8,879 nt of DNA from RYN-133 sp036497285 (lineage in GTDB: Bacteria; Actinomycetota; Actinomycetes; Mycobacteriales; Jatrophihabitantaceae), in contig DASXJR010000065.1 of the NCBI GenBank assembly GCA_036497285.1, positions 1-8,879 on the forward strand. Reading direction: 5' to 3'. The number at the start of each line of letters is the position of its first letter. Position 1 is the first letter of the stretch. This document shows, in pieces, positions 1 to 7,009 of this stretch. Made by a program: the position numbers and the translations under genes. The notes beneath the pieces were generated by a model. That model ran no database searches, was not told the origin of the DNA, and saw only the letters and a program-made list of their open reading frames with translations.

Positions 1-584
1 CGGCGGACCGTCGCCCCGGGCGAGCGCCACTTGCGGGGCAGGAACGCCCGCTGCCCGGCGTACAGCCCGAGCACCCACGGCTTCTCGGTCACCTGATCGA
101 ATCGGCTGACCGCGAGCGCGTGAATGCGACGCCCGACCCACAACCACTCAACCGCAAAGATCACGACGAGACCGATCGTGAAGTAGGTGCCGAGGTGATC
201 GGGTATTGAGCCGGCGAACAGCAGCAGCGGGAAGACCAACAAGAGATAGTTCGACGCCAGGTGGTGGGTGTCGACCCAGTTCCGGGCGAGCCGGCGCACC
301 GGGCCCGTGTCGCGTCGCGACAGCACCGACTCATCGCCGCGCTTCAGCGCTTCGCGATATTCGCGGGTGCCCATCTTGGCGGCCGCGGGGGCGTTTCGCG
401 TCTGGGTGGCCTGTTGCTTGCGAAGCTGGGCGGCTTCCTTGCTGGTCCGCGGCGCCGTCATCGGTTGCCGCTTAGGGGCCGTATCGCGGCGTTTGGGCGT
501 CGCCCGTCCCTTGCCGGCGACCGGTTCGACGACCGGTTCCGGGGTCGGTTCCGGGGCCGAACTGGGTTTACGAAGCAGGCTCAC
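1..584 (-). CDS. DUF3043 family membrane protein, C-terminus cut by window edge
   Basis: The 194 visible codons start at a GTG (582-584) and read MSLLRK. A Pro/Glu-rich stretch comes first (residues about 9-22), then a basic segment GKGRATPKR (24-32), then the conserved-looking block YREALKRGDE (76-85) with RDTGPVRRLARNWVD (91-105). Two hydrophobic segments at about 112-126 and 133-151 look like a membrane hairpin, followed by a cytoplasmic-type charged tail. This order (charged N-terminus, RDxGPVRR block, two membrane helices) is what I know of the actinobacterial DUF3043 family; its function is unknown to me. No clear Shine-Dalgarno precedes the GTG, but the N-terminal sequence fits relatives. 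It lies 58 bases after nadA on the same strand and could be co-transcribed, unless the stem-loop between them terminates transcription. The 3' end is outside the window. Confidence 0.85.
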   Translation of the reverse strand, partial: MSLLRKPSSAPEPTPEPVVEPVAGKGRATPKRRDTAPKRQPMTAPRTSKEAAQLRKQQATQTRNAPAAAKMGTREYREALKRGDESVLSRRDTGPVRRLARNWVDTHHLASNYLLLVFPLLLFAGSIPDHLGTYFTIGLVVIFAVEWLWVGRRIHALAVSRFDQVTEKPWVLGLYAGQRAFLPRKWRSPGATVR

Positions 585-594
585 GCAACGAAGG

Positions 595-622
595 GTAACT
601 GCAGTACCGCGAGCGCAGTTAC
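595..622 (-). terminator. Palindrome between nadA and the DUF3043 gene
   Basis: The arms gtaactgc (595-602) and gcagttac (615-622) are perfect 8-base inverted repeats around a 12-base spacer. The element begins about 20 bases after the nadA stop codon and about 10 bases before the DUF3043 start codon in the direction of transcription. No T-run follows, so it is not a canonical intrinsic terminator. It could equally be an operator for the DUF3043 gene or leader structure. Confidence 0.35.
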
Positions 623-642
623 TTCCCAGGTCGGCGACGTGA

Positions 643-1818
643 TCAGGCCAGCGCCAGCATGCGCTCCAACGCCAACCGGGCGTTGGCGGCGACCGTGGGC
701 TCGACCGTGATCTGGTTGATCACATCACCGGCGACGAGCGATTCGAGCGAATGCACCAGGTGCGGCAGGTCGATGCGATTCATCGTCGAGCAGTAGCAGA
801 CCGTCTTCTCCAGGAAGGCGATCCGCTTGTCGGGATGCCGCGCCGCCAGGCGCCGGACGAGGTTCAGCTCCGTGCCGACGGCCCACGACGAGCCGGACGG
901 GGCGGCGTCGAGGGTCTTGATGATGTACTCGGTCGAGCCCACGTAGTCGGCGGCAAGCACGACGTCGTGCCGGCACTCGGGGTGCACGAGCACGTTGACG
1001 TCGGGGATCCGGCGACGCATCTCGGCCACGTTGTCGGCGGTGAACCGGCCGTGCACCGAGCAATGTCCGCGCCAGAGGATCATCGTCGCGTCGCGCAGTT
1101 GCTGCATGGTGAGTCCGCCGCCCGGTTTGTGCGGGTCGAACACGACGCACTGCTCCAGCTTGATGCCCAGCTCCAGCACGGCGGTGTTGCGCCCGAGGTG
1201 CTGGTCGGGCAGGAACAGCACCTTCTCGCCGTTGGCCAGCGCCCAGCGCAGGGCCCGTTCGGCGTTGGACGAGGTGCACACCGCACCGCCATGGGCCCCG
1301 GTGAACGCCTTGATCGCGGCGGACGAGTTCATGTACGTGATCGGCACCGTGACATCGGCGACGCCGGCGTCCTGCAGCACGTCCCATGCCTCGACGACCT
1401 GCTGGTGATCGGCCATGTCGGCCATCGAGCACCCCGCTGCCAGGTCGGGCAGAACGACGGCCTGGTCGGGGGAGGTGAGGATGTCGGCCGACTCGGCCAT
1501 GAAATGCACGCCGCAGAACACGACGTATTCGGCGTCGGGGCGACCCGCGGCGTCGCGGGCGAGCTTGAACGAGTCGCCGGTCACGTCGGCGAACTGGATA
1601 ACCTCGTCACGCTGGTAGTGGTGGCCCAGAACGAACGCCCGCTCGCCGAGCGCGTCACGCGCGGCGCGGGCACGCGCGACCAGGCCCGGGTCGGAGGCGG
1701 GCGGCAACTCGCCCGGACAGTCCACACCGCGTTCGGCGCCGGCATCGCTGCCCCGGCCGAGCAACAGCAGTGCCAAGGGGGTGGCGTTGGGCTCCACGAA
1801 AGTCGCTTCAGGGCTCAC
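643..1818 (-). CDS. nadA: Quinolinate synthase NadA
   Basis: NadA condenses iminoaspartate with dihydroxyacetone phosphate to quinolinate, the second step of de novo NAD synthesis, using an oxygen-sensitive 4Fe-4S cluster in the cytoplasm. The 391-residue protein matches the long actinobacterial form (about 390 residues, as in Streptomyces), not the roughly 350-residue mycobacterial one. Visible motifs are LGHHYQRDEV (64-73), GDSFKLA (81-87), FCGVHFMAESADIL (101-114), DLAAGCSMAD (125-134), WRGHCSVHGRF (249-259), HPECRHDV (279-286) and KTVCYCSTMNRI (338-349). The likely cluster ligands are Cys130, Cys282 and Cys343 (or 341). The GTG at 1816-1818 gives an N-terminus leading into TPLALLLLGRG, as in relatives. 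An in-frame ATG at 1858-1860 would add 14 residues; neither start has a good Shine-Dalgarno. nadB and nadC do not follow it. It is divergent from erpA. Confidence 0.96.
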   Translation of the reverse strand: MSPEATFVEPNATPLALLLLGRGSDAGAERGVDCPGELPPASDPGLVARARAARDALGERAFVLGHHYQRDEVIQFADVTGDSFKLARDAAGRPDAEYVVFCGVHFMAESADILTSPDQAVVLPDLAAGCSMADMADHQQVVEAWDVLQDAGVADVTVPITYMNSSAAIKAFTGAHGGAVCTSSNAERALRWALANGEKVLFLPDQHLGRNTAVLELGIKLEQCVVFDPHKPGGGLTMQQLRDATMILWRGHCSVHGRFTADNVAEMRRRIPDVNVLVHPECRHDVVLAADYVGSTEYIIKTLDAAPSGSSWAVGTELNLVRRLAARHPDKRIAFLEKTVCYCSTMNRIDLPHLVHSLESLVAGDVINQITVEPTVAANARLALERMLALA

Positions 1819-1957
1819 GTTGCCCAGGGTATCCGCGGGTTGTAGCCCGTCCGACCGCATGTGACACACCGAGCAGTTACCATGGAATAGCTGTCCGCGA
1901 CACGATCGTTTGTCAGACGGAAGTGTGTGTGTAACGCCGAGTTGAGCTGGGAGTCTG
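1819..1957. promoter_or_regulatory. Shared upstream region of divergent nadA and erpA
   Basis: These 139 bases must hold the promoters of both Fe-S-related genes. On the plus strand a TTGTCA (1910-1915) about 16 bases before TAACGC (1932-1937) is a weak sigma70-like candidate for erpA. A GGGAG (1949-1953) placed four bases before the ATG is a good ribosome binding site for erpA. A (GT)5 run lies at 1923-1932. No convincing minus-strand -35/-10 pair for nadA is visible. I recognise no known operator. Confidence 0.45.
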
Positions 1958-2341
1958 ATGACCACCACCGAACCGACCGCTGTCGAACTGACCTCCGCAC
2001 CGGAAACCGCGGCCCCGAGCCTCGAGCTGACCGAGCACGCGGCTGTGAAGGTACGCGCGCTGCTCGACCAGGAGGGCCGCGACGATCTGCGCCTGCGCGT
2101 GGCCGTGCAGCCGGGCGGGTGCTCGGGCTTGCAGTACCAGCTGTTCTTCGACGAGCGCAGCCTGGACGGCGACCTCGAGCTCGAAGTGCACGACGTCCCG
2201 GTGGTCGTCGACCGCATGAGCGCTCCGTACCTGGGTGGCGCCACGATCGACTTCACCGACACGATCGAGCAGCAGGGTTTCACGATCGACAACCCGAACG
2301 CCTCGGGCGGCTGCGCCTGCGGCAACTCGTTCTGCGGCTGA
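1958..2341 (+). CDS. erpA: A-type iron-sulfur cluster carrier / insertion protein (ErpA/HesB family)
   Basis: A-type carriers accept 2Fe-2S or 4Fe-4S clusters from the assembly machinery and pass them to apoenzymes in the cytoplasm. The 127-residue protein has about 20 extra Thr/Pro/Ala residues before the conserved core (LELTEHAAVKVRALL, 22-36). The three cluster-binding cysteines of the family are present: Cys55 in GGCSGLQY (53-60), and Cys119 and Cys121 in the C-terminal GGCACGNSF (117-125). A further Cys126 sits next to the end. PYLGGATIDF (90-99) is the usual strand before the C-terminal motif. The ATG is preceded by GGGAG at a four-base spacing. The orthologous position in M. tuberculosis is Rv2204c, close to adoK, asnB and ctaC. 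The gene is divergent from nadA, whose product needs a 4Fe-4S cluster, so NadA is a plausible client; that link is inference. Confidence 0.94.
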   Translation: MTTTEPTAVELTSAPETAAPSLELTEHAAVKVRALLDQEGRDDLRLRVAVQPGGCSGLQYQLFFDERSLDGDLELEVHDVPVVVDRMSAPYLGGATIDFTDTIEQQGFTIDNPNASGGCACGNSFCG

Positions 2342-2352
2342 TAGTTCTCGAC

Positions 2353-2386
2353 CGGCCGGGTCCTGTTCGCAAGACGGGCCCGGCCG
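2353..2386 (+). terminator. GC-rich stem-loop after erpA
   Basis: The arms at 2353-2363 and 2376-2386 pair over 11 bases (ten Watson-Crick plus one G-U) around a 12-base loop, beginning 12 bases after the erpA stop codon. No U-run follows, which is common for actinobacterial terminators. It separates erpA from the adoK-like gene, suggesting that the latter has its own promoter in the remaining roughly 37 bases or depends on read-through. Confidence 0.7.
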
Positions 2387-2423
2387 TCGTCATGTGGGTT
2401 CACTGATAGGTAGGTCGCCCGCC

Positions 2424-3410
2424 GTGCCCGTCCTCGTCGCAGGATCGATCGCCACCGATCACCTGATGCATTTCCCCGGCAAGTTCTCCGAACAGCTGCT
2501 TGCCGAGCATCTGCACAACGTTTCGCTCTCGTTCCTCGTCGACGACCTCGTGATCCGGCGTGGTGGTGTGGCGCCCAACATCTGCTACGGGATGGCCCAG
2601 CTCGGCGCGGCGCCGGTGCTGATCGGCGCGGTCGGCGCCGACTTCGACGAGTACCGGGCGTGGCTCATCCGCAACGGGGTGAACTGCGACTTCGTGTACG
2701 TGTCGCCGCAACATCACACCGCGCGCTTCGTCTGCACCACCGACGAGCAGATGTGCCAGATCGGCTCGTTCTACGCCGGCGCGATGGCCGAGGCCAGCAA
2801 CATCGCGATCAAGGACGCTTGGCACGCGACGGGCGCGGACCTCGCCGTGATCAGCGCCTACGACCCGGCCGCGATGGTGCAGCACAGCTCCGAGTGCCGC
2901 GACAACGGCTTCCGCTTCGCCGCCGACCCGTCCCAGCAGATCGCGCGCATGTCGGGCGAGCAGATGACCGCGCTGATCGAGGGCGCGGATCTGCTTTTCA
3001 CCAACGTGTACGAGAAGAACCTGCTCGAGTCCAAGACCGGGCACTCCGAGGCCGACGTGCTGGCGATGGTCGGTGTGCGGGTCACGACGCACGGCTCGAG
3101 AGGGGTCGATATCGTCGGCCGCGCCCTGGACGCGGACAGCGATCGCGTACACGTCCCGGTGGCCAAGGAGCGGCTGAAGGCCGACCCGACCGGCGTGGGC
3201 GACGGGTTCCGTGCCGGGCTGCTCACCGCCCGCGGCTGGGGACTGTCGTGGGAGCGGTCGGCTCAGGTGGGCAGCCTGCTCGCGACGCTCGTCCTCGAGA
3301 CGATCGGCACACAGGAGTACACCGTCAAGCCCGCGGATTTCGCCGATCGGCTCGCCGAGTCCTATGGCGACGACGCCGCGGCCGAGGTGCTGCCCCACCT
3401 ACCCGACTGA
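2424..3410 (+). CDS. adoK: PfkB-family adenosine kinase (AdoK/CbhK-like)
   Basis: The family enzyme in M. tuberculosis (Rv2202c) phosphorylates adenosine to AMP for purine salvage. The 328-residue protein closely resembles it along its length (324 residues there). Shared features are GSIATDHLMHFPGKFSEQLL (7-26), SLSFLVDDL (34-42), the substrate-side di-glycine in RRGGVAPN (45-52), HTARFVCTTD (98-107), FAADPSQQIARMSGEQ (165-180) and LFTNVYEKNLL (191-201). The PfkB signature DPTGVGDGFRAGLL (254-267) carries the catalytic base Asp260. The GTG at 2424 aligns with the family N-terminus and follows AGGTAGG (2408-2414) at nine bases; longer upstream extensions would run through erpA. The position after erpA and convergent with the asnB cluster matches mycobacterial gene order. 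Another ribokinase-fold substrate cannot be excluded, but the similarity to AdoK is strong. Confidence 0.92.
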   Translation: MPVLVAGSIATDHLMHFPGKFSEQLLAEHLHNVSLSFLVDDLVIRRGGVAPNICYGMAQLGAAPVLIGAVGADFDEYRAWLIRNGVNCDFVYVSPQHHTARFVCTTDEQMCQIGSFYAGAMAEASNIAIKDAWHATGADLAVISAYDPAAMVQHSSECRDNGFRFAADPSQQIARMSGEQMTALIEGADLLFTNVYEKNLLESKTGHSEADVLAMVGVRVTTHGSRGVDIVGRALDADSDRVHVPVAKERLKADPTGVGDGFRAGLLTARGWGLSWERSAQVGSLLATLVLETIGTQEYTVKPADFADRLAESYGDDAAAEVLPHLPD

Positions 3411-3451
3411 TCACTGCGGCCTGCGGCGCGGGAGTGCGGGCAGCATTTGCC

Positions 3452-3475
3452 CCGCTGGCCTCGATCGGTCAGCGG
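3452..3475. terminator. Bidirectional hairpin between convergent adoK and SGNH genes
   Basis: The arms at 3452-3460 and 3467-3475 pair over nine bases with one G-U, closing a six-base loop. It lies in the 58-base gap between converging genes and overlaps the stop codon (3469-3471) of the minus-strand gene. It can fold in transcripts from both strands. No U-run is present. Confidence 0.5.
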
Positions 3476-4413
3476 CGGGGGAGTGCGTTGACGACGAGCC
3501 GGGCGATGATCCCGTAGCCATCCGTGCGCGGGTGGATGTCGCCGTACTGGCAGAAGTACGTCAGCCGGCAGACCTTGGCGACCGCGACCGGGATTCGTCC
3601 GTAGGGCGCGAGCGTCGTCGTGCGCCGCAGCGGGACGTACCCACCGGTCGCCGCGGTGACGTCGGCGAACTTGCCGTCGACGGCGGCGTATGCGGCCTTC
3701 AGCGTCGGGTTGATCAGGCTCCTGAAACCGAGCGCCGACAGCTTCGCCAGGCGCAGGTCGCTCGGACGGCCGGACACCGCCTTGCCGAGAAAGATGTCCG
3801 GGTACGTGGTGCCGACGATCACGGTGGACGGGCCCGCCGCAGCGCGCAGCCTTACCAGCATCGTGCGCAGGTTCTTCGTGATCACCTTCAGCGCGGCGGC
3901 CACGCACGGCACGACGTTCGCGACCGCAGCACACCCCGTCACGTCGTTGCCGCCGATCGACACGGTGATGAGCGCGACCTGCCCGCGATGACTGCGCAGG
4001 AACGCGGCCGCGGCCGCGGCCTGCGGCTGCGAATAACGTGCGGCGCCCGGCCCGAGCAGCCGCGGTGCGCAACCGGAATCGTGCAGCATCGACGCCGTCG
4101 TCGCCCCGGCACAACCGAAGTTGACGAGCTTGAGGTGATAACCGTTCGCCACCGCATCGTCGACCACTTGGTAGGCGAACCCGTTGCGGGTGGTGTGTCC
4201 CTCGCCGGGTCCGGTCGCCTGCTGCCCGGCCGCGTACGAATCGCCGAGCGACACGTACAGCGAGCCGGTGCCTGCCGCGGTCGCCGACGGGCTCGGAGTG
4301 CTGGTCGCACGAGGCGCGCTGGTCGACGGCGACGGTGCATCACCGGACGAGTTGGAGCAAGCGCTCAGGGCGAGCAGCGCTACGGCGGCCGCGGCCGCTC
4401 GACGGACAGTCAC
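3469..4413 (-). CDS. SGNH-hydrolase lipoprotein (secreted esterase/lipase-like)
   Basis: The 314-residue protein starts with a basic, Ala/Leu-rich signal ending in the lipobox LSAC, so Cys19 should be lipidated and the protein anchored outside the membrane. A Ser/Thr/Pro/Ala linker follows (20-48). The catalytic domain shows the SGNH blocks in order: block I SLGDSYAAG (55-63) with nucleophile Ser59; block II Gly100 in VNFGCAGATT; block III SIGGNDVTG (152-160) with Asn156; block V GDIHPRTDGY (291-300) with Asp292 and His294. The cysteine pairs 101/115, 161/170 and 282/288 are spaced like the three disulfides of Streptomyces SGNH lipases, consistent with export. The GTG start has GGAG three bases upstream. 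The gene starts 20 bases after the membrane-protein gene, so it is probably last in the operon. The substrate is unknown; lipid, acyl-glycan or cell-wall esters are all possible. Confidence 0.9.
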   Translation of the reverse strand: MTVRRAAAAAVALLALSACSNSSGDAPSPSTSAPRATSTPSPSATAAGTGSLYVSLGDSYAAGQQATGPGEGHTTRNGFAYQVVDDAVANGYHLKLVNFGCAGATTASMLHDSGCAPRLLGPGAARYSQPQAAAAAAFLRSHRGQVALITVSIGGNDVTGCAAVANVVPCVAAALKVITKNLRTMLVRLRAAAGPSTVIVGTTYPDIFLGKAVSGRPSDLRLAKLSALGFRSLINPTLKAAYAAVDGKFADVTAATGGYVPLRRTTTLAPYGRIPVAVAKVCRLTYFCQYGDIHPRTDGYGIIARLVVNALPRR

Positions 4414-4433
4414 CTGCTCCAACGTACGGCGTG

Positions 4434-5054
4434 CTAGCTGACGCCGAAGCCGAGCGCGTCGAAGGCGAACACCACGAAGGCGGTCAAGGGCACGCTCGCC
4501 GCGCCCGCCAGCAACCACCGCTTCGTGCCGGTCACCGAGAGGGCGAGGACGAGCACGCCGAGCACAACATCGATGAGCACGCTCCACCCCTCGCGCAGCA
4601 CGATCCCCTCCGCGAACAGCACCGAAGCGCCGAGCGCCGCGGCCGGTGCTGCGTACAGCGTCTCCGGCCTGCGCGACACCGCACCGGCCGCGCCGAATCC
4701 CGCGCCTGCCACCACGCCGAGCACGATCCAGATGACGGTGGAGCGCGAGGTCAGGTTGCCGATGTTGTCGTTCAGCGCGAGCGCGGCGGCGAGGTAGTAC
4801 GCCTCGACCGCGACGGTCAGCATCAACGCACCGCTCACCGCAGCCGTCGCGATTCCGGTGCCCACCGCCCGTCCGAACAGGAACGCCGAAACGGCCCAGA
4901 CCGCCATCGAGTTCGCGATCTCGAACCACGGATCGGGTAGCGCCAACTGTCCGATGAGATCCGCTACGCCGAACAGCACGCCGACGACGACAGCCGCGAG
5001 CAGCACGCCGACGATGCGCACTCGACGGTCGGCAGAAGGGGTGACGATGGTCAT
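4434..5054 (-). CDS. Polytopic membrane protein of unknown function (DUF6518-like)
   Basis: The 206-residue protein has about six or seven hydrophobic helices, at roughly 13-36, 47-65, 66-91, 106-126, 133-153, 156-175 and 180-199. No enzyme motif or cysteine is visible. A conserved-looking stretch LPDPWFEIANSMAVWAVSAF (39-58) after the first helix, plus the overall Ala/Val/Gly-rich make-up, recall the actinobacterial DUF6518 family; that assignment is from memory and moderate. The ATG is at 5052-5054 with only a weak GGCGG upstream. The gene follows asnB by 44 bases and precedes the SGNH lipoprotein by 20 bases on the same strand, so the two downstream genes are very probably translated from one mRNA. 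A role alongside the lipoprotein at the envelope is inference from context only. Confidence 0.82.
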   Translation of the reverse strand: MTIVTPSADRRVRIVGVLLAAVVVGVLFGVADLIGQLALPDPWFEIANSMAVWAVSAFLFGRAVGTGIATAAVSGALMLTVAVEAYYLAAALALNDNIGNLTSRSTVIWIVLGVVAGAGFGAAGAVSRRPETLYAAPAAALGASVLFAEGIVLREGWSVLIDVVLGVLVLALSVTGTKRWLLAGAASVPLTAFVVFAFDALGFGVS

Positions 5055-5098
5055 GCCGCCATCGTCGCCGCCGATCTATAAGGGGCCGATAAAGCAGC
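5055..5098 (-). promoter_or_regulatory. Gap between asnB and the membrane-protein gene, possible internal promoter
   Basis: This gap is AT-richer than its surroundings. On the minus strand it reads TATAGAT (5080 down to 5074), a fair -10 hexamer, about 20 bases before the ATG. No good -35 is visible at the right distance. The hexamer ATCGGC occurs twice in direct orientation around it. An internal promoter for the last two genes is possible but weakly supported. Confidence 0.25.
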
Positions 5099-6991
5099 TC
5101 AGAGACGCACCGGGTAGACCGGCTCCGGGACCTCGGGGTGGATCCGCTGCTCGACGAAGATGCCGTGCCAGATCATGAACACCAGCAGTGTCCAGATCTT
5201 GCGCGAGTAGTCGTGCGGCCCGGCACGGTGTGCCTCGAGCAGCGTCAGCACGGCTTGCGTGTCGACGAGTTCGTCCGCCTGCGACGACGTGATGATGTCG
5301 CGCGCCCAGTCGTACATGACGTCCTTGAGCCAGTGCCGGATCGGCACCGGGAAGCCGAGCTTCGGACGGTTGAGCACGTGCGCCGGCACGATCAGCTCCA
5401 GTGCCCGCCGAAGCGCGTACTTCGTCGTCTCCTTCGTGATCTTCTGATCGGTAGGGACGGACGAGCCGATGTCGAACACGACGGTGTCGAGGAAGGGCAC
5501 CCGCAACTCGAGCGAGTTGGCCATCGTCATCTTGTCGGCCTTGACCAGGATGTCGCCGCGCAGCCATGTGAACAGGTCGACGTACTGCATGCGGGTCGAG
5601 CCGTCGAGGTGCTCGGTCTGTTCGTAGAGCTTGCGGGTCACGTCCATGTACGAGACGGACGGGTCGAAGCGCTTGTAGAAGCCCATCTCGTCGGGGCGGA
5701 AGATGCGCGCGTTGCCGTAGTAGCGCTCCTCGATCCCGATCGACCCACGTCGCAAGAGATCCTTGCCGCGGGTGCCCTCGGGGATCTTCGTGGAGAGCTT
5801 CCCGAGACCGCGCTTGACCGCAGTCGGGACGTGGTCGAACGCGCGCAGCGAGATCGGTTCGCGGTAGATCGTGTAGCCACCGAAGAGTTCGTCCGCGCCC
5901 TCGCCGGACAGCACAACCTTGACGTGCTTGCGGGCCTCGCGCGCGATGAAGTACAGCGGGACGAGCGCGGGATCGGCCACGGGATCGTCGAGGTACCAGA
6001 CGATCAGGGGCAGCGTCTCCATCATCTCCTCGGCCGACACGACCTTGGTGATGTGCTCGACCCCGATCGCTGCAGCCGATTCGGCGGCGACGTCGATCTC
6101 GCTGAAGCCCTCGCGTTCGAAACCCGTCGTGAACGTGAGCAGTTTCGGGTTGTGCCGCTTGGCGAGCGCTGCGACCGCGGTGGAGTCGATGCCGCCGGAC
6201 AGGAACGAGCCGACGGTGACGTCGGCGCGCATGTGCTTCTCGACGGAATCCTCGAGGGCTTCGGCGATCTCGCGGTAGAGCTTGTCCTCGTTCGGGACGG
6301 GCTTGATCGCGAAGTCCGGGTGGAAGTAGCGGCGCGGGTGCACCTGCTCGCCCGGGCGCATGGTGAAGTAAGTGCCCGACTCGATGCGCCGGATCTTCGA
6401 GTGCATCGACGCCGGCTCGGGTACGTACTGCAGCGTCAGGTAGTGCTGCAGCGCCGTCTCGTCGACCGGGCCGGGATCAGTGGCCACGTCCAACAACGAC
6501 TTCTTCTCGCTTGCGAAGAAGGTGCCACGCTCGTCGGCGTAGGTGTACATCGGCTTGATGCCGAACCAGTCGCGGGCGCCGAACAGCACGCGTTCCTGGG
6601 CGTCCCAGATCAGGAACACGAACATGCCGCGCAGTTCGCGCACGAACTTCTCGCCCAGGTAGTGGTAGCCCGCGACGATCGCCTCGCCGTCGCCGTCGGT
6701 GTCGAAGATGACGCCGAACTCGCGGGCGAGGCGCTCGCGCAGTTCGACGTAGTTGTAGATCTCGCCGTTGAAGATCAGGTGGTAGCGGCCGTCCAGCCAG
6801 GGCAACGGTTGATGCGAGTGGTCGATGTCGATGATCGAGAGCCGCCGGAAGCCGATGACCGCGTCGGCGTCGGCCCAGGTGCCGCCTTCGTCCGGGCCGC
6901 GGTGCCGCATGTCCTTCAGCGAGCCGTCCACCGACGACTCGACCGATTTGGCATCACCGTTGGCCGAGAGGAAACCGATCAGTCCACACAC
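5099..6991 (-). CDS. asnB: Glutamine-dependent asparagine synthetase-like amidotransferase (AsnB/LtsA)
   Basis: The 630-residue protein has the two AsnB domains. The N-terminal class II glutaminase (about 2-200) begins MCGLIGF, so Cys2 becomes the N-terminal nucleophile after Met removal; RHRGPDE (29-35), NGEIYNY (75-81) and DGDGEA (99-104) are further glutamine-site motifs. The ATP-dependent synthetase domain carries the pyrophosphate loop SGGIDSTA (265-272), SGEGADELFGGY (362-373) and LRVPFLD (496-502). The GTG start has GGAG three bases upstream and lies 18 bases after tusA. It corresponds to M. tuberculosis Rv2201 and Corynebacterium LtsA by sequence type and by position opposite ctaC. 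Relatives of this group amidate meso-diaminopimelate in peptidoglycan precursors rather than, or besides, making free asparagine; which applies here cannot be read from the sequence. Both domains look intact. Confidence 0.95.
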   Translation of the reverse strand: MCGLIGFLSANGDAKSVESSVDGSLKDMRHRGPDEGGTWADADAVIGFRRLSIIDIDHSHQPLPWLDGRYHLIFNGEIYNYVELRERLAREFGVIFDTDGDGEAIVAGYHYLGEKFVRELRGMFVFLIWDAQERVLFGARDWFGIKPMYTYADERGTFFASEKKSLLDVATDPGPVDETALQHYLTLQYVPEPASMHSKIRRIESGTYFTMRPGEQVHPRRYFHPDFAIKPVPNEDKLYREIAEALEDSVEKHMRADVTVGSFLSGGIDSTAVAALAKRHNPKLLTFTTGFEREGFSEIDVAAESAAAIGVEHITKVVSAEEMMETLPLIVWYLDDPVADPALVPLYFIAREARKHVKVVLSGEGADELFGGYTIYREPISLRAFDHVPTAVKRGLGKLSTKIPEGTRGKDLLRRGSIGIEERYYGNARIFRPDEMGFYKRFDPSVSYMDVTRKLYEQTEHLDGSTRMQYVDLFTWLRGDILVKADKMTMANSLELRVPFLDTVVFDIGSSVPTDQKITKETTKYALRRALELIVPAHVLNRPKLGFPVPIRHWLKDVMYDWARDIITSSQADELVDTQAVLTLLEAHRAGPHDYSRKIWTLLVFMIWHGIFVEQRIHPEVPEPVYPVRL

Positions 6992-7009
6992 GCGCTCCAG
7001 TATCCCTGC

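Noticed and set aside
206..710. Several short plus-strand frames over the DUF3043 gene
   Set aside because: Arg-rich shadows of the minus-strand gene; no ribosome binding site or family features.
751..1845. A 364-codon plus-strand open frame antisense to nadA
   Set aside because: Shadow of nadA; no domain, and composition typical of antisense frames in high-GC genes.
595..1880. The octamer gcagttac occurs both after nadA (615-622) and before it (1873-1880)
   Set aside because: A single 8-base match with different flanks is expected by chance in a window this size, and only the downstream copy is part of a palindrome.
1923..1932. Five GT dinucleotides in tandem
   Set aside because: Too short to count as a microsatellite, and it overlaps the presumed erpA promoter region.
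1819..2403. Upstream in-frame extension of nadA to 586 codons, antisense to erpA
   Set aside because: The extra residues have no family similarity and run through the erpA coding region. NadA relatives start near the GTG at 1818.
2235..2423. Upstream in-frame extension of adoK into erpA
   Set aside because: The added residues are a frame-shifted reading of erpA and the terminator region; the family N-terminus begins at the GTG at 2424.
4414..4929. Upstream in-frame extension of the SGNH gene to 486 codons
   Set aside because: It would bury the signal peptide and lipobox inside the protein and overlap the membrane-protein gene; the GTG at 4413 with GGAG explains the N-terminus.
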